From the NCBI GenBank assembly GCA_002011475.1, contig MTNP01000003.1, positions 1 to 52,365 of the forward strand: a DNA stretch of 52,365 nt, written 5' to 3'. The translations under genes and the position numbers were made by a program. Positions within the stretch are counted from its first letter, which is position 1. Each line of letters begins with the position of its first letter. This DNA is from Dehalococcoides sp. JdFR-54. GTDB lineage: Bacteria > Chloroflexota > Dehalococcoidia > JdFR-54. Shown here one piece after another: positions 42,688 through 51,786 of this stretch. The notes below the pieces were generated by a model that was given only the letters and a program-made list of their open reading frames with translations, was not told the DNA's origin and did not search any database.

Positions 42688-44892
42688 TTATTCCTGTGGG
42701 CTCCCCCAGGAGGGAAAGGCGCTGCTGCCATCGTCGGTAAGCTGCACCTTCCCCGACCCGTCGGCGTTCATCACCCAGATGTCGTAGCTCTCGTGCTCAA
42801 AGGTCCAAGGATCCCCTCCCAGGCCCACATGGTACACGATCCGACTGCCATCCGGGGACCAACTCGGATGCTCGGCGTATTCGTTCACACCTGAGCTGGT
42901 GAGACACGTCAGACCACTGCCATCGGCATTCATCACATAAATGTCCGAGGAGCCGCTGGTGGGCAGTCCAAACATGCTCCAGTAGATCACATATCGGTTG
43001 AAGGCGATGCGGGTGCCGTCGGGGGACCATACCGGGTAGAGGTCCCAGTAGATGCCCTGGGCATATGGATCCATGGGCAGGGAGGTTAGCTGGCTACGGT
43101 TCCCGCCCTCGGCGTCGCTCACCCATATCCCCCGCCCCGGCTGCCAGGCGGGGTCGGTCAGGTCAACAGTTATGGCATAGGCGAGGCGGTCAGCAACCGG
43201 AGACCAGGCGGGGCAGGCTGCCTGGTAGTAGGCCCCCTCCTCACCGGTGGGGAAGACCAGCCTGGAATCGGTGCCATCGGCGTTTATGATGGCGATGGCC
43301 GGCTTCTCCGAGGGCACTACGGCCCCCTGGTAAAGCTCCGGGGTGACCAGGTTGAAAGTGTAGGCCAGCCTAGTGCCGTCTCCGGACCAGGAGGGATGCA
43401 TCGCCTTGAACATGCGGGCGCTCAATTCGGGGCTCGCCTGGAAAACTTGGTCAGCGACGACGAAGGTCTGCTGGGAGCCCTGAACTACACCCACGCCCGC
43501 AGTGTAACCTCCCCGAACCTTTACCCAGCCCTCGCCCTCAGGAACCCCAGCGAGGATGAAAGCACCAGTCGTCTCATCCACCGGCGCGGAGTGTCCCGTG
43601 CCTTTGGCATAGACGCGGAAGCTACCCGGGGATATGTGGGAACCGAGATCGGAGTAATCGGGGAATTGCACCTGCCCCTGGATGGTGCCTGTGGCCCCCG
43701 GGCGCTGGCCGGGGTCGGCATCCCCGGTTACCAGGCGCACCATGCCGCCGTCCTCGTTGACTACAAAGATATTGTAGTCGATCAGGCTGAACTCCGAACC
43801 CAGGTTGGAGGTAAAGGCGATGCGGGTGCCGTCGGGGGAGAAGGCAGGCGTCTCCACATTGTAAATGGCCTTTCCCAGAATGGCAGCGGCGGGGAGAGCG
43901 GTCAACTGCCGCTGATTTGTCCCGTCGGGGTTCATCAGCCAAAGGTTAGCTGGGGCGTCGGGGGCGGCGCGGCGCACGAAGGCAATTTGCTCACCGGGGT
44001 GGGGTTGAGATGGCCCGGTGGTGAACTGCCAGATGTAGTCCTCCCCCACAGGGATGCCCTGGGCATTCCTCAATATGTCTCCCCGCAAATAGACAGTGTA
44101 GGTGGTGTTAGGTGCCAGACGAAAGGCGGGGGTTATGGTGACTGTGGGGCTGCTCCACTGGGCGGGCCAGGAGGGGAAGATAGCGGGGTAACTTTCGAAG
44201 CAGGCTTCAAAGGAGTCCCTATCCACTTCCTGGCTGAATGTGATAACAATTTGGGAATCCAAGGGCACATCGGTTGTCCCGTCTGAGGGGTAAACGGAAA
44301 GGACATAGCCGGTGGGGAGGGGCTCATAAGAGACCTCCCCTGTCCAGAGGCTCTCCGACTTGCCAAAGTTAAGCCCGACCAGCACCAGGTCATAGATGTC
44401 GACAAGCCCATCGGCATTTATGTCAGCGGGCTCGGTGTCGGCGGCTGGGCTGCCGAACTCGCTTCCCAGCAGAGCCAGGTCAAGGGCGTTCACACTGCCA
44501 CTGGAATCGGCATCGCCAGCCAGAAGCATCACCTCGGGCAGGATAGTTGCCTCCCCCGCCTTCACCGTCACGCTTTCCCTCTGGGCGCTAAGGTAGCCCG
44601 GTGCCATGGAGGCCTTGACTTGGTAAGTGCCTGAGGGGACAACCAGCGAGAAGCTTCCATCACTACCTGCGGTGGTTTGGATGGGCTCTCCTTGGGTGGG
44701 CACCAAGGTGACATTCGCTCCCTGGTAGTTGCTACGGCCCTGGAGCTTAACAATGCCCCGGAGCTGGCCCGTATCGCCTGAGGCTGCGGCAGTGCTCAGT
44801 GGCGATAGCATAAGGGCCAGAAATCCGGCCAAAACTAGCAGCAGGACGAGTAAGGAAGGGCCGACCTTCACCTTCAGGCGTCCCATATTCAA
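42688..44892 (-). CDS. Exported dockerin / Ig-like / PD40 (TolB-like) propeller protein
   Basis: A protein of about 734 residues. In order: signal peptide (LLVLLLVLAGFLALML, cleavage near STAAA), a carboxypeptidase-regulatory-like domain (LQGRSNYQGANVTLVPT), a type I dockerin (DADSSGSVNALDL and DINADGLVDIYDL), a bacterial Ig-like domain (YPSDGTTDVPLDSQIVITFS) and PD40 repeats such as PSWSPDGSRIVY, PVWSPDGTRIAF and YDIWVMNADGSG, interrupted by a second regulatory-like insert. The PD40 repeats form a TolB-type propeller. The TTG at 44892 is preferred (AGGAGG six bases upstream); ATG 44886 is possible, while longer starts precede the predicted transcription start. It lies 16 bp before the giant dockerin gene. 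Confidence 0.85.
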   Translation of the reverse strand: MNMGRLKVKVGPSLLVLLLVLAGFLALMLSPLSTAAASGDTGQLRGIVKLQGRSNYQGANVTLVPTQGEPIQTTAGSDGSFSLVVPSGTYQVKASMAPGYLSAQRESVTVKAGEATILPEVMLLAGDADSSGSVNALDLALLGSEFGSPAADTEPADINADGLVDIYDLVLVGLNFGKSESLWTGEVSYEPLPTGYVLSVYPSDGTTDVPLDSQIVITFSQEVDRDSFEACFESYPAIFPSWPAQWSSPTVTITPAFRLAPNTTYTVYLRGDILRNAQGIPVGEDYIWQFTTGPSQPHPGEQIAFVRRAAPDAPANLWLMNPDGTNQRQLTALPAAAILGKAIYNVETPAFSPDGTRIAFTSNLGSEFSLIDYNIFVVNEDGGMVRLVTGDADPGQRPGATGTIQGQVQFPDYSDLGSHISPGSFRVYAKGTGHSAPVDETTGAFILAGVPEGEGWVKVRGGYTAGVGVVQGSQQTFVVADQVFQASPELSARMFKAMHPSWSGDGTRLAYTFNLVTPELYQGAVVPSEKPAIAIINADGTDSRLVFPTGEEGAYYQAACPAWSPVADRLAYAITVDLTDPAWQPGRGIWVSDAEGGNRSQLTSLPMDPYAQGIYWDLYPVWSPDGTRIAFNRYVIYWSMFGLPTSGSSDIYVMNADGSGLTCLTSSGVNEYAEHPSWSPDGSRIVYHVGLGGDPWTFEHESYDIWVMNADGSGKVQLTDDGSSAFPSWGSPQE

Positions 44893-44915
44893 ACTCGCCC
44901 TCCTCAAAGACAAGA

Positions 44916-44944
44916 AGTCTATAAAACGTTCTTCAAGCTGTCAA
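44916..44944 (-). promoter_or_regulatory. Promoter for the dockerin gene pair
   Basis: On the minus strand TTGACA (44939-44944) is 17 bp from TAGACT (44916-44921). The start near 44909 leaves a 17-nt leader holding AGGAGG ahead of the TTG at 44892. The rest of the 406-bp spacer 44893-45298 has only the hairpin at 45193 and no convincing gene. Confidence 0.55.
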
Positions 44945-45192
44945 GGGGGTGCTTGGGGGGACGTGCGTTGCAAGCCTTTTGGGCGCGTCGGGAAAATAGA
45001 GGAACGTATGGGTAAAAGCCCCAGATCTTGCAGAAGGAGCCGTCGAATAAAGAGCAGCGCAGCAAGGAAATCAAAGCAAGTCCCAGCAGGGTATCTGAGG
45101 GTAGGAGTCCAGACCTCCGTGAGCATTCAGGCAGGTGCCCAGCTCAGTTTTCCCGGAGGTCTTTTCTGATATAGAGGAGCTTTATATGATTA

Positions 45193-45223
45193 GTGGGCAT
45201 CTGGAAAGACTGGAGATGCCCAC
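45193..45223 (-). terminator. Hairpin downstream of the isomerase-like gene
   Basis: GTGGGCATCT (45193-45202) and AGATGCCCAC (45214-45223) form a perfect 10-bp stem with an 11-nt loop, 76 bp after the stop of the minus-strand isomerase-like gene. A terminator of that operon is likely, although the following bases (TAATCATATA) have no T-run. Confidence 0.5.
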
Positions 45224-45298
45224 ACGAAGACGAACCCTTTGTCGGAAATCATGTGCGCTATCAAGGCTGCCCACCTGCATAGGGGCCTAGTTTGGCAG

Positions 45299-46609
45299 TT
45301 AGACCAGGGTAACCTCGATGCCAAGGGCCTGTCCCAGAGCCTTCAGTGCTTGGCTCCAGTCATCATAGACCAGAGCAAAATGGTTTCCCGGAGCATTTTG
45401 GATAAATTGCCTGACATCCGCCAGCTCAATGGCGAAAGTGGTGCGGCAGGTGACCGTGTCACGGTATTCCGCGATTCTCCCCCGGGCCAAAGCGATCCGT
45501 TCCAGATTTCGATCCACTCGGCCCAGTGTTACCTCCTGCCCTATGTTGTCCAGTTCAACCCAGGAGGTAACCCCCTCGCGTCCGTGATAGTTTCTCAGAA
45601 TATAGGGTTTGGCCGGTTGATCGAAGCCAGCCATCCTGGCGGGGACGACGCAATGGGAGATGAGCACTTGATTGCTCGCCGGCACCGCGTGGGCGATGTT
45701 TCCCATAAAGGCGGGCTTATCTGCCACATAACCGAGGATGAGCATGGAGAGCAGGGCAGGGACATCGCCCTCGCAGGCTGCGGCCACGTTCTCATCGCGA
45801 AGGCGGCACAGCGGGTAGCAGGGGGGTGGATAGTGCATGGAGTAGACCATCTCCTGGCAATTCAGAGCCAGGGCATTCGCTCGGGTGCGCTTCAATATCT
45901 GGGCAAGGGCCAGGGAAATCCTAGCCGCCTCGCGCAGATCGGCTTCGCCGGGCTCCAAGACCTGTCGCGCCTCCTCCGCCCATTTCTGGCCTGTAGCACG
46001 AGCCTCTGCATCGTCGATATGGTGCAAAGTCGCCAGAAATTCCCTCAAGTCCACCGAGGTGAACTCGACGCCCAGTTTTTGTCTGGCCCGCTCGGGGTCG
46101 GTGAAGCGGTACCAACGGGAAAACCAGGGCGGCGGGAAGCCGATAAGGGCTATCCTGGTCTCCCGCAGCCTTTTCTGAGCTGCCAACACCCGGCACTGTT
46201 CGGCGATGTCCCGAAAATCGAGGGCGATGCTGATATCCTTCCGCTGAGCTTTCTCTTCGGCGAAGGCATCCAGGGCGAGCATGGGGGTGTGCCGGCCACT
46301 GAAGCCGATCACGGGCAGTCCCAATTGTAGAATCCCCCGAACCGGCATTACGCCCAGTACATAGCCCAGGAGGGCATCTGCCTCCAAGGTCTCCCCTCTT
46401 AGCTGCGCCAGGTCTGCCTCGTGCTGTACCACCCTTTCCGGGAGAAGCTCGACCTGGGCAGACAGCTCTGCCTTGAGTTCCCGCAGGCGTTCCTGCACAA
46501 TGCTTTGCAGGCGTTCCTCCTGGGTCACGATATCCAGCGTGCCGTTGGGCTGGTGGAGCAAACCGCCGTGCCTACCCACCATGATGACTGGTTTCACCTT
46601 CAGGCTCAT
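45299..46609 (-). CDS. L-fucose/L-arabinose isomerase-like protein
   Basis: A 436-residue protein. The C-terminal half has the isomerase-like pattern: LALNCQEMV, CRLRDENVAAACEGDVPAL, ISHCVVPARM, then VELDNIGQEVTLGRVDRNL and NAPGNHFALVYDDW, the fold of the FucI/AraA C-terminal domain. The conserved Glu in ENVAAACEGD and His in GNHF correspond to metal-ligand regions in those enzymes, but the N-terminal half is not recognisable and full activity cannot be assumed. Many homologues are annotated only as fucose isomerase family. The start overlaps the end of the VLRF1-like gene (ATGA), so the two are translated together. Confidence 0.72.
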   Translation of the reverse strand: MSLKVKPVIMVGRHGGLLHQPNGTLDIVTQEERLQSIVQERLRELKAELSAQVELLPERVVQHEADLAQLRGETLEADALLGYVLGVMPVRGILQLGLPVIGFSGRHTPMLALDAFAEEKAQRKDISIALDFRDIAEQCRVLAAQKRLRETRIALIGFPPPWFSRWYRFTDPERARQKLGVEFTSVDLREFLATLHHIDDAEARATGQKWAEEARQVLEPGEADLREAARISLALAQILKRTRANALALNCQEMVYSMHYPPPCYPLCRLRDENVAAACEGDVPALLSMLILGYVADKPAFMGNIAHAVPASNQVLISHCVVPARMAGFDQPAKPYILRNYHGREGVTSWVELDNIGQEVTLGRVDRNLERIALARGRIAEYRDTVTCRTTFAIELADVRQFIQNAPGNHFALVYDDWSQALKALGQALGIEVTLV

Positions 46610-47421
46610 AAGGCCCCTCCTTCGTCTTGTTCTGACTTGGCTTTGGCCGCCTGCCCTAAGCTGAAGACCACCGACTTATGGACATCTTCCAGGCTGCCAA
46701 GCAGCGCTTCCCTGTCCGCATACCTCACATTGAGAAACCTCTTCGAGATCTGCCGAGCTTCGGATTGGAGATAGGGGCATTCCTTGAGGAGCGGCTTGAG
46801 GATAAGTCGGTTTCCTCCGAAGAAGATTTGTTCCGGGCGGTGGCTCCTGAACCTCTCATCGATCCGGTGGGCCACCTTTCTCAGGAAGTCCCTCTTCTGC
46901 TCCTCCGTCCTTCGGGCAAATCTTGTCTCGCTTCTCCCACCCTTTCGATGTCGTTTGTGGATGTACCCGGTTCCCGTCTTGGATTCCTCGAGCCTATCGC
47001 CCTCGAAGACCCCGATGGCATATGAGCCCCAGGTCACCAAGACCAGCCCCAGCGTGCGCTCTTTTTCCAAAAGCTGGTGCAGCGCTGAGGTCTCCGGTCT
47101 GCCCCAGAAAACCCTATCTCCAGGGACAGCGAAGGGAGGAAGCACGATGAGCTTGTCCTGACTCTGGCTCCAGAATACCACTGCCCCCGTTCCGTAGCGC
47201 TGGGCTTCCCGGGTCACGGCCTTGGTGCTGAGGGCCTCTCTTATCTCCTGGGCGAGGGGACTGAACTCAATTGCCAGTTCAGTGATGTGGCGGGAAAAGG
47301 AGGAAGGGCTTGCGTAAAGGGTAACATAATCCGAACCACTGGCCCGAAGCTGGGCGAGAAGAGCGAGTAACCCCCTTTTGCTGAAAGTCGTTTGTTCCAC
47401 CGCTAAGCCAAGGGCAAGCAC
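46606..47421 (-). CDS. VLRF1/aeRF1-like peptidyl-tRNA hydrolase homologue with altered GGQ
   Basis: A 271-residue protein. An N-terminal alpha/beta domain (DYVTLYASPSSFSRHI) precedes the release-factor-like core: LGLVLVTWGSYAIGVFEGD, then HKRHRKGGRSETRFARRTEEQ and FFGGNRLILKPLLKE. This is the eRF1/Vms1-like (VLRF1) domain, which in Vms1/ANKZF1 and bacterial relatives releases peptides from stalled peptidyl-tRNA. Where eRF1-type proteins have GGQ, this reads GGR, so the catalytic Gln is lost or moved. The start is GTG at 47421, just after a promoter. The next gene overlaps by 4 bp. Confidence 0.75.
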   Translation of the reverse strand: MLALGLAVEQTTFSKRGLLALLAQLRASGSDYVTLYASPSSFSRHITELAIEFSPLAQEIREALSTKAVTREAQRYGTGAVVFWSQSQDKLIVLPPFAVPGDRVFWGRPETSALHQLLEKERTLGLVLVTWGSYAIGVFEGDRLEESKTGTGYIHKRHRKGGRSETRFARRTEEQKRDFLRKVAHRIDERFRSHRPEQIFFGGNRLILKPLLKECPYLQSEARQISKRFLNVRYADREALLGSLEDVHKSVVFSLGQAAKAKSEQDEGGAL

Positions 47422-47438
47422 TGATATTGTGCGGCACC

Positions 47439-47467
47439 ATGATAAGCTTCCCTGACTGACCTGGCAA
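47439..47467 (-). promoter_or_regulatory. Promoter for the VLRF1-isomerase operon
   Basis: On the minus strand TTGCCA (47462-47467) is 17 bp from TATCAT (47439-47444). The predicted start near 47432 is about 11 nt before the GTG at 47421, in the 93-bp gap after the CoA-transferase gene. Confidence 0.45.
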
Positions 47468-47514
47468 GTCTACTCGCATGAAGGTGCACTGGCTTAGCCC
47501 ATGTTTGACATTAC

Positions 47515-48764
47515 CTAGAGGGTGCCCGCCATTGGCTCGCCGGTTTCGACCGTGATAACCCCCTCGGCCAGCAAATCCGAGACCTCATCGTCCGAGTAAC
47601 CCAGGATTTCCTTATAGATATACTCATTGTCTTGCCCCAGGCAGGGGGCAGGCTTGACCACTTGACCCGGGTCTTGGATAGCCTGAAAGCCTGACCGTGA
47701 TAGGGCATGAGCCCGATCACCGGGTGCTCCAGCCACTGAAAGTGGCCTCGGTGCTTGAGCTGCGGATCCTCTAGGAGGTCCTTGGGGTTCTGTACCACCC
47801 CCGCGGGCACGCCCGCCGCCTGCATCGCAATCATCACTTCCTCAGGGCTATGGTCCTTGGTCCACTCCTGTATCAGGCTATCCAGTTCGTCCTCATTCTC
47901 CTTCCTCGCCATTTGAGTGGCGAATTTGGGGTCTTTGACCCATTCCGGTTTGCCGATGACCTTGCAGAAGGCTTCCCATTCTGCATCGTTGCGCACCGCG
48001 ATTACACAGTACCGGTCGTCTCCCAAGCAGGGATAGCAACCATGGGGGGCAGCATAACGATCGCGATTGCCAATACGGGATGCTATCCGTTCATTAACAG
48101 TGTAGTCCAGGACAGCCGGCCCCAGGTGTATGACCCCAGCTTCAACCTGGCTGTGATCGATGTATATGCCCTTGCCCGTCTTGCGACGGCGGGCCAGGGC
48201 AGCGACAATGGCAGTTACCAAATAATAGGGTGAGATGGAATCGGTGTAGGCACAATATATGAAATTCGGGGGGCCATCGGGCCAACCGGTGACCTCATAT
48301 AAGCCCGCTGAGGCAGTGGCTTGTGGCCCATAGCCCGGCTGCCCGGCATATGGACCATGTTGACCGTGCAGTGTGGTGCTGAAGTAGATGATATCGGGCT
48401 TTATCTTCCTCACGCCCTCGTAGTCTAGTCCCCACTTCTTCATTTTCCCTGGGGTCATCGAGTCGGCGACCATGTCGGCCCACTTCACCAGCCTCTTGAC
48501 AACCTCCAGCCCCTTGGGCTTATTGAGGTCCAGGCTCATGCTGTACTTGTTGGCGTTAACGGAGGCATAGAAAGCGCTTCGGTCTATGCCTGCTATTCCA
48601 TCCTTGAAGGGCCCTGATACCCGTACGAAGTCCAGTCTCGTGTGGGTTTCTACACGGATCACGGTAGCCCCATGCTGAGCCAGCACCATGGTGGTTAAGG
48701 GGCCTACCACGCTCCAGGTGAAATCAGCGACCTTTACCCCTTCGATTGCCTTGCTTCTTTCCAT
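47515..48764 (-). CDS. CaiB/BaiF (class III) CoA-transferase, C-terminal frameshift
   Basis: Family III CoA-transferase: EGVKVADFTWSVVGPLTTM, VIRVETHTRLD, LDLNKPKGLEVVKRL and, around the nucleophile, KGIYIDHSQVEAG with Asp. The frame is intact for about 365 residues, then at AFRLSKT it turns into unrelated sequence. The alternative frame continues PGQVVKPAPCLGQDNEYIY and ends in EILGYSDDEVSDLLAEGV, the regular CaiB C-terminus, at the TAG of 47515-47517. Adding one G to GGG at 47669-47671 restores 416 residues. The enzyme moves CoA between carboxylic acids; the acids here are unknown. It lies 24 bp after the sister gene. Confidence 0.85.
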
Positions 48765-48788
48765 TTGCCTCGCCTTTGCCCCTGATGC

Positions 48789-50073
48789 TCAAATGACTCT
48801 GGCGTGCTTTAGGATGGCTAACTTCTCCTTGGTAAAGCCAAGCTCCTTCCCATAGATCTCGTCATTGTGCTCACCGATAAGTGGGGCGCGTCTCGATATC
48901 TGCAAGGGACATTCACTCAGTTTGAGGAAACCGCCGGGGTAGGTTATAGTGTCGCCCAGCTCGGGGTGTTTCAGCTCGATCCAGAATTGCCTGGCGGCAA
49001 GCTGTGGGCTTTCCAGGACGTCCTTCACATTGTTAGATGGCAAAAGCAGGATCCCCTTTTCTCGAGCTGCTTCATAAAGCTCCTCTTTGGTCTTGGTCAA
49101 AAGGAAGGGGATTATAATGTTCTCAAGACGTTCTCTCTCCTCCTGGGTGATGGTTGACCCATCGTATTTGCTCCAATCATAGTCCTTTAACTCCAGAGCC
49201 ATCCCCTCGCTGACCGCCCACTTGACGAGCTCTGTACTGGATTTCGCCTGCCCTACGTTGGCTCCGCCCAGAAGGTGCATACACACGTGTCCATCCTTGC
49301 AAGGCCATATATACCGTGTTTTGATGGTTCCCATCGGTTGGGGCCTGCCAAATGCCCCGTACTCCTCAGCCCGGGGCATGATCAATCTGAGGAGGTGCCA
49401 GATCTCCACAGCAGGAAACCAGCTTGAGATGCAAGCCTGCTGCATGGAGACATCAACATGCTGTCCCTCCCCAGTGACCTCTCGATGATAGTGGGCTAAC
49501 ATAGAGCCGGCGGCGGCATGTAGCCCGCCTAAGATGGAGGCCTGGGGGACGCCCACGCGGACAGGGCGGTCGGCTTTGCCGGTGTACGCCATAGAGCTGC
49601 CCATGGCCCAGACCACGATGTCTGAACTTTTGAAATCCCTGTAGGGACCTGTCTGGCCAAAGGGGGTGATCGAGGTCATAATTATTTGTGGGTTGATCTC
49701 ATTGAGGGCCTCATATCCCAAACCGAGGCTATCCATATACCCCGGCGGAAAGGACTCGATGACGAAGTCAGCGGTCTTGGCCAATCTCTTGAAGATCTCC
49801 CGCCCATCAGCCGTCTCGATGTCCAGGGTTATGCCCCGCTTGCTGGTGTTGAAGAACATCCAGTAGAGGCTTTTTTCGGGGTCGATGATATCCTTATAAA
49901 AGGGCCCGATATTTCGACCCGGGTCTCCCCCGGGCTTTTCGATCTTGATCACATCTGCCCCGAGGTCTCCGAGGATCTTGCCGCAGAAGTAGCCCTTTTC
50001 ATCGGTCAGATCCAAAACTCGAGAAGAGGTCCAATGACTCCCTCACATAGGTCTTGCTCAATTCTGTTCCCAT
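48789..50073 (-). CDS. CaiB/BaiF (class III) CoA-transferase, N-terminal frameshift
   Basis: Second family III CoA-transferase. The main frame covers about 405 residues (ILGDLGADVIKIEKPGGDPGR, ESFPPGYMDSLGLGYEAL, ITPFGQTGPYRDF and GQHVDVSMQQA with the nucleophile Asp). Its natural N-terminus lies in another frame: ATG 50073, eight bases after GGAGG, gives MGTELSKTYVRESLDLFSS. The main frame then resumes as VLDLTDEKGYFCGKIL, so an indel near 50016-50026 (net loss of two bases or gain of one) splits the gene. Restored length is about 428 residues. The pair with the next CoA-transferase may act as two subunits or on successive acids. Confidence 0.85.
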
Positions 50074-50266
50074 AAGACTAACCTCCTACTCTGCTTGCGC
50101 TGTTGAAGTTTGTCTCAGCTTCAGGTCCGGACTTCGCTTTGTATCCGTCTACCAGGTCAATTTTGGAAATAGTATGGCACTTCTCGATATACTTTGTCAA
50201 AATATTTGAGGGCGTCTGACCCATGAGCAAGCGCGGGATCCTCGTGAAGGTAAGGCGTAAAATCCT

Positions 50267-51553
50267 CTATGGCCTCTGTGCCGGGGACTTGAGCCGGGAG
50301 ATAGATACTGCGGCCATGACCATAATGAGCGCTCCGGCCAGGAAGGCCAGGCTGTAGCTGTTGCTGAGGTCGAAGATGAGGCCGGTGAGGTATGGTCCCA
50401 GGGCTGCTCCCAGCCCCCAGCCCACTACCAGGCTCCCCATAATCACCCCCACCCGGCGCAGCCCGAAGAGATCGCCGATTAGGGCAACTATGGGGGGGTC
50501 TATTCCTCCGTAGCCGATGCCATAGGCTACGGCGAATAGGTGGAACATCCATACTCTGGTGGAGCTGATGAGCCAGAGCAGGGCCAGGGTGTGGAGCAGG
50601 GCGCAGACGATACCTGTAACCCTCTTTCCCACTTTATCCGAGATTCTGCCAACGATGAGGCGGGAGGGAATGCTCACGGCACCGATCACGCTCACTATGG
50701 CAGCAGCCTGCACAGGTGGGATACCCAGGTCTAGGGCCCGGGGAACCACATGGGTCATGACCAGGTGAAGACAGAAGGAGTAGGCAAACCAGGTGAGGAA
50801 GAGAAGCCAGAAGCTGTGCGTCTTCAAGGCTTCGACCAGGGAGAGATATCTGAGTTCGATCCCTGCCGCGGTGTTCTCACTCAGGCCTGCCGGTTCCCTG
50901 TCGCCATCGGGGAGGGCCCCGATTTCCGCGGGTTCTTTCTTCAGGAATAGGGCGGCTGGGATCACCAGGGCCCAGGCGATGACGGCCAAGGCGAGGAAGG
51001 AAGCGCGCCAATTGTAGGCGGAGATAAGCTGAGCGGCGACGGGGGCCATGATGAGGGTGCCCAATCCGGCTCCGGTGCCGATGATGGCCAGGGCGGTGGC
51101 TCGTTGTCGCAGGAACCATCGGGAACCGGTTGACATAACGACAATATAGCTGGCCCCGCTGCCCAGGGCGAGCAGGAGGCTGTAGGCGAGGTACAACTGC
51201 CATACATGCTCCACGCGGCCGGTGAGGAACAGGCTGATGCCGGTGACCATCCCCATGATGACTACAACTACCTTGGGTCCATACCGATCGAGGGCCCAGC
51301 CGCCAATGATGGCAAAGAGGGATGCCAGAATCATGTGGATGGCGAAGACCCCAGAGGTCATAGCTCGAGTCCAGCCGAATTCCGCCTCGAGGGACTTGAA
51401 GAAGACGCCGAAGGAGTAACGAATGCCCCATAGTACTGAGGAGACAAGAAGACAAGACGCTACCACCACCCAGCCGTAGAAAAAGCGCCCCCGGAGCCAA
51501 GCTGGGCCTGGAGTCTCGCCACCGCTAACCTCGATGGGATGCGGTTCTCTCAT
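50267..51553 (-). CDS. Major facilitator superfamily transporter (oxalate/formate-antiporter-like)
   Basis: A 428-residue protein with 12 hydrophobic segments in two halves joined by a charged central loop (about residues 198-225). GGWALDRYGPKVVVVIMG is the MFS motif between helices 2 and 3, and GRISDKVGKRVTG is its copy in the second half. The group includes monocarboxylate and oxalate/formate carriers. Next to two CoA-transferases, uptake of a carboxylic acid that is then activated to its CoA ester is a reasonable inference. The ATG at 51553 is supported by the first helix (FFYGWVVVASCLLVSS). The 193-bp gap after the gene holds no intact gene. Confidence 0.88.
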   Translation of the reverse strand: MREPHPIEVSGGETPGPAWLRGRFFYGWVVVASCLLVSSVLWGIRYSFGVFFKSLEAEFGWTRAMTSGVFAIHMILASLFAIIGGWALDRYGPKVVVVIMGMVTGISLFLTGRVEHVWQLYLAYSLLLALGSGASYIVVMSTGSRWFLRQRATALAIIGTGAGLGTLIMAPVAAQLISAYNWRASFLALAVIAWALVIPAALFLKKEPAEIGALPDGDREPAGLSENTAAGIELRYLSLVEALKTHSFWLLFLTWFAYSFCLHLVMTHVVPRALDLGIPPVQAAAIVSVIGAVSIPSRLIVGRISDKVGKRVTGIVCALLHTLALLWLISSTRVWMFHLFAVAYGIGYGGIDPPIVALIGDLFGLRRVGVIMGSLVVGWGLGAALGPYLTGLIFDLSNSYSLAFLAGALIMVMAAVSISRLKSPAQRP

Positions 51554-51651
51554 AGAAACTACCGGGCATTATCATGCCTTATGCCCTCAGCCTGGAGATA
51601 CCATAAATGAAGTCAGGGGCCCGAAGCGGCCTACATTCTCGCCGATTCCAC

Positions 51652-51691
51652 ATCCCGTATCCTCTAACCTTTTTCTCAGAGGATACGGGAT
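51652..51691. repeat. Perfect 14-bp inverted repeat in a divergent spacer
   Basis: ATCCCGTATCCTCT (51652-51665) and AGAGGATACGGGAT (51678-51691) are exact reverse complements with a 12-nt T-rich centre. It lies between the divergent MFS and greA-like genes, 52 bp upstream of the greA-like -35. It could be an operator, a terminator for antisense read-through, or a small mobile palindrome. The rest of this 233-bp spacer has only the promoter at 51743. Confidence 0.6.
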
Positions 51692-51742
51692 ATAGAACTA
51701 GAGTGCAACCATTATCGAGGAGAACCTGTCCCAGTCGCCCCC

Positions 51743-51771
51743 TTGAAAACCCGGCCCTCTTTGACTAAAAT
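51743..51771 (+). promoter_or_regulatory. Promoter for the greA-like gene
   Basis: TTGAAA (51743-51748) and TAAAAT (51766-51771) are 17 bp apart. A start near 51778 is about 9 nt ahead of the ATG at 51787, so the leader is very short. Confidence 0.55.
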
Positions 51772-51786
51772 GGGGGCAACGACGCT

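Noticed and set aside
45239-46330. 363-codon plus-strand frame opposite the isomerase-like gene
   Set aside because: Antisense shadow; the minus-strand gene has family motifs, a ribosome site and operon overlap.
50157-50285. Frame after the MFS gene encoding a gene-like tail (EDFTPYLHEDPALAHG, ending REVPYYFQN)
   Set aside because: There is no start codon or ribosome site of its own, and the upstream part of the frame is a shadow of the MFS gene. It may be a fragment of a lost gene, but I could not assign it to a family.
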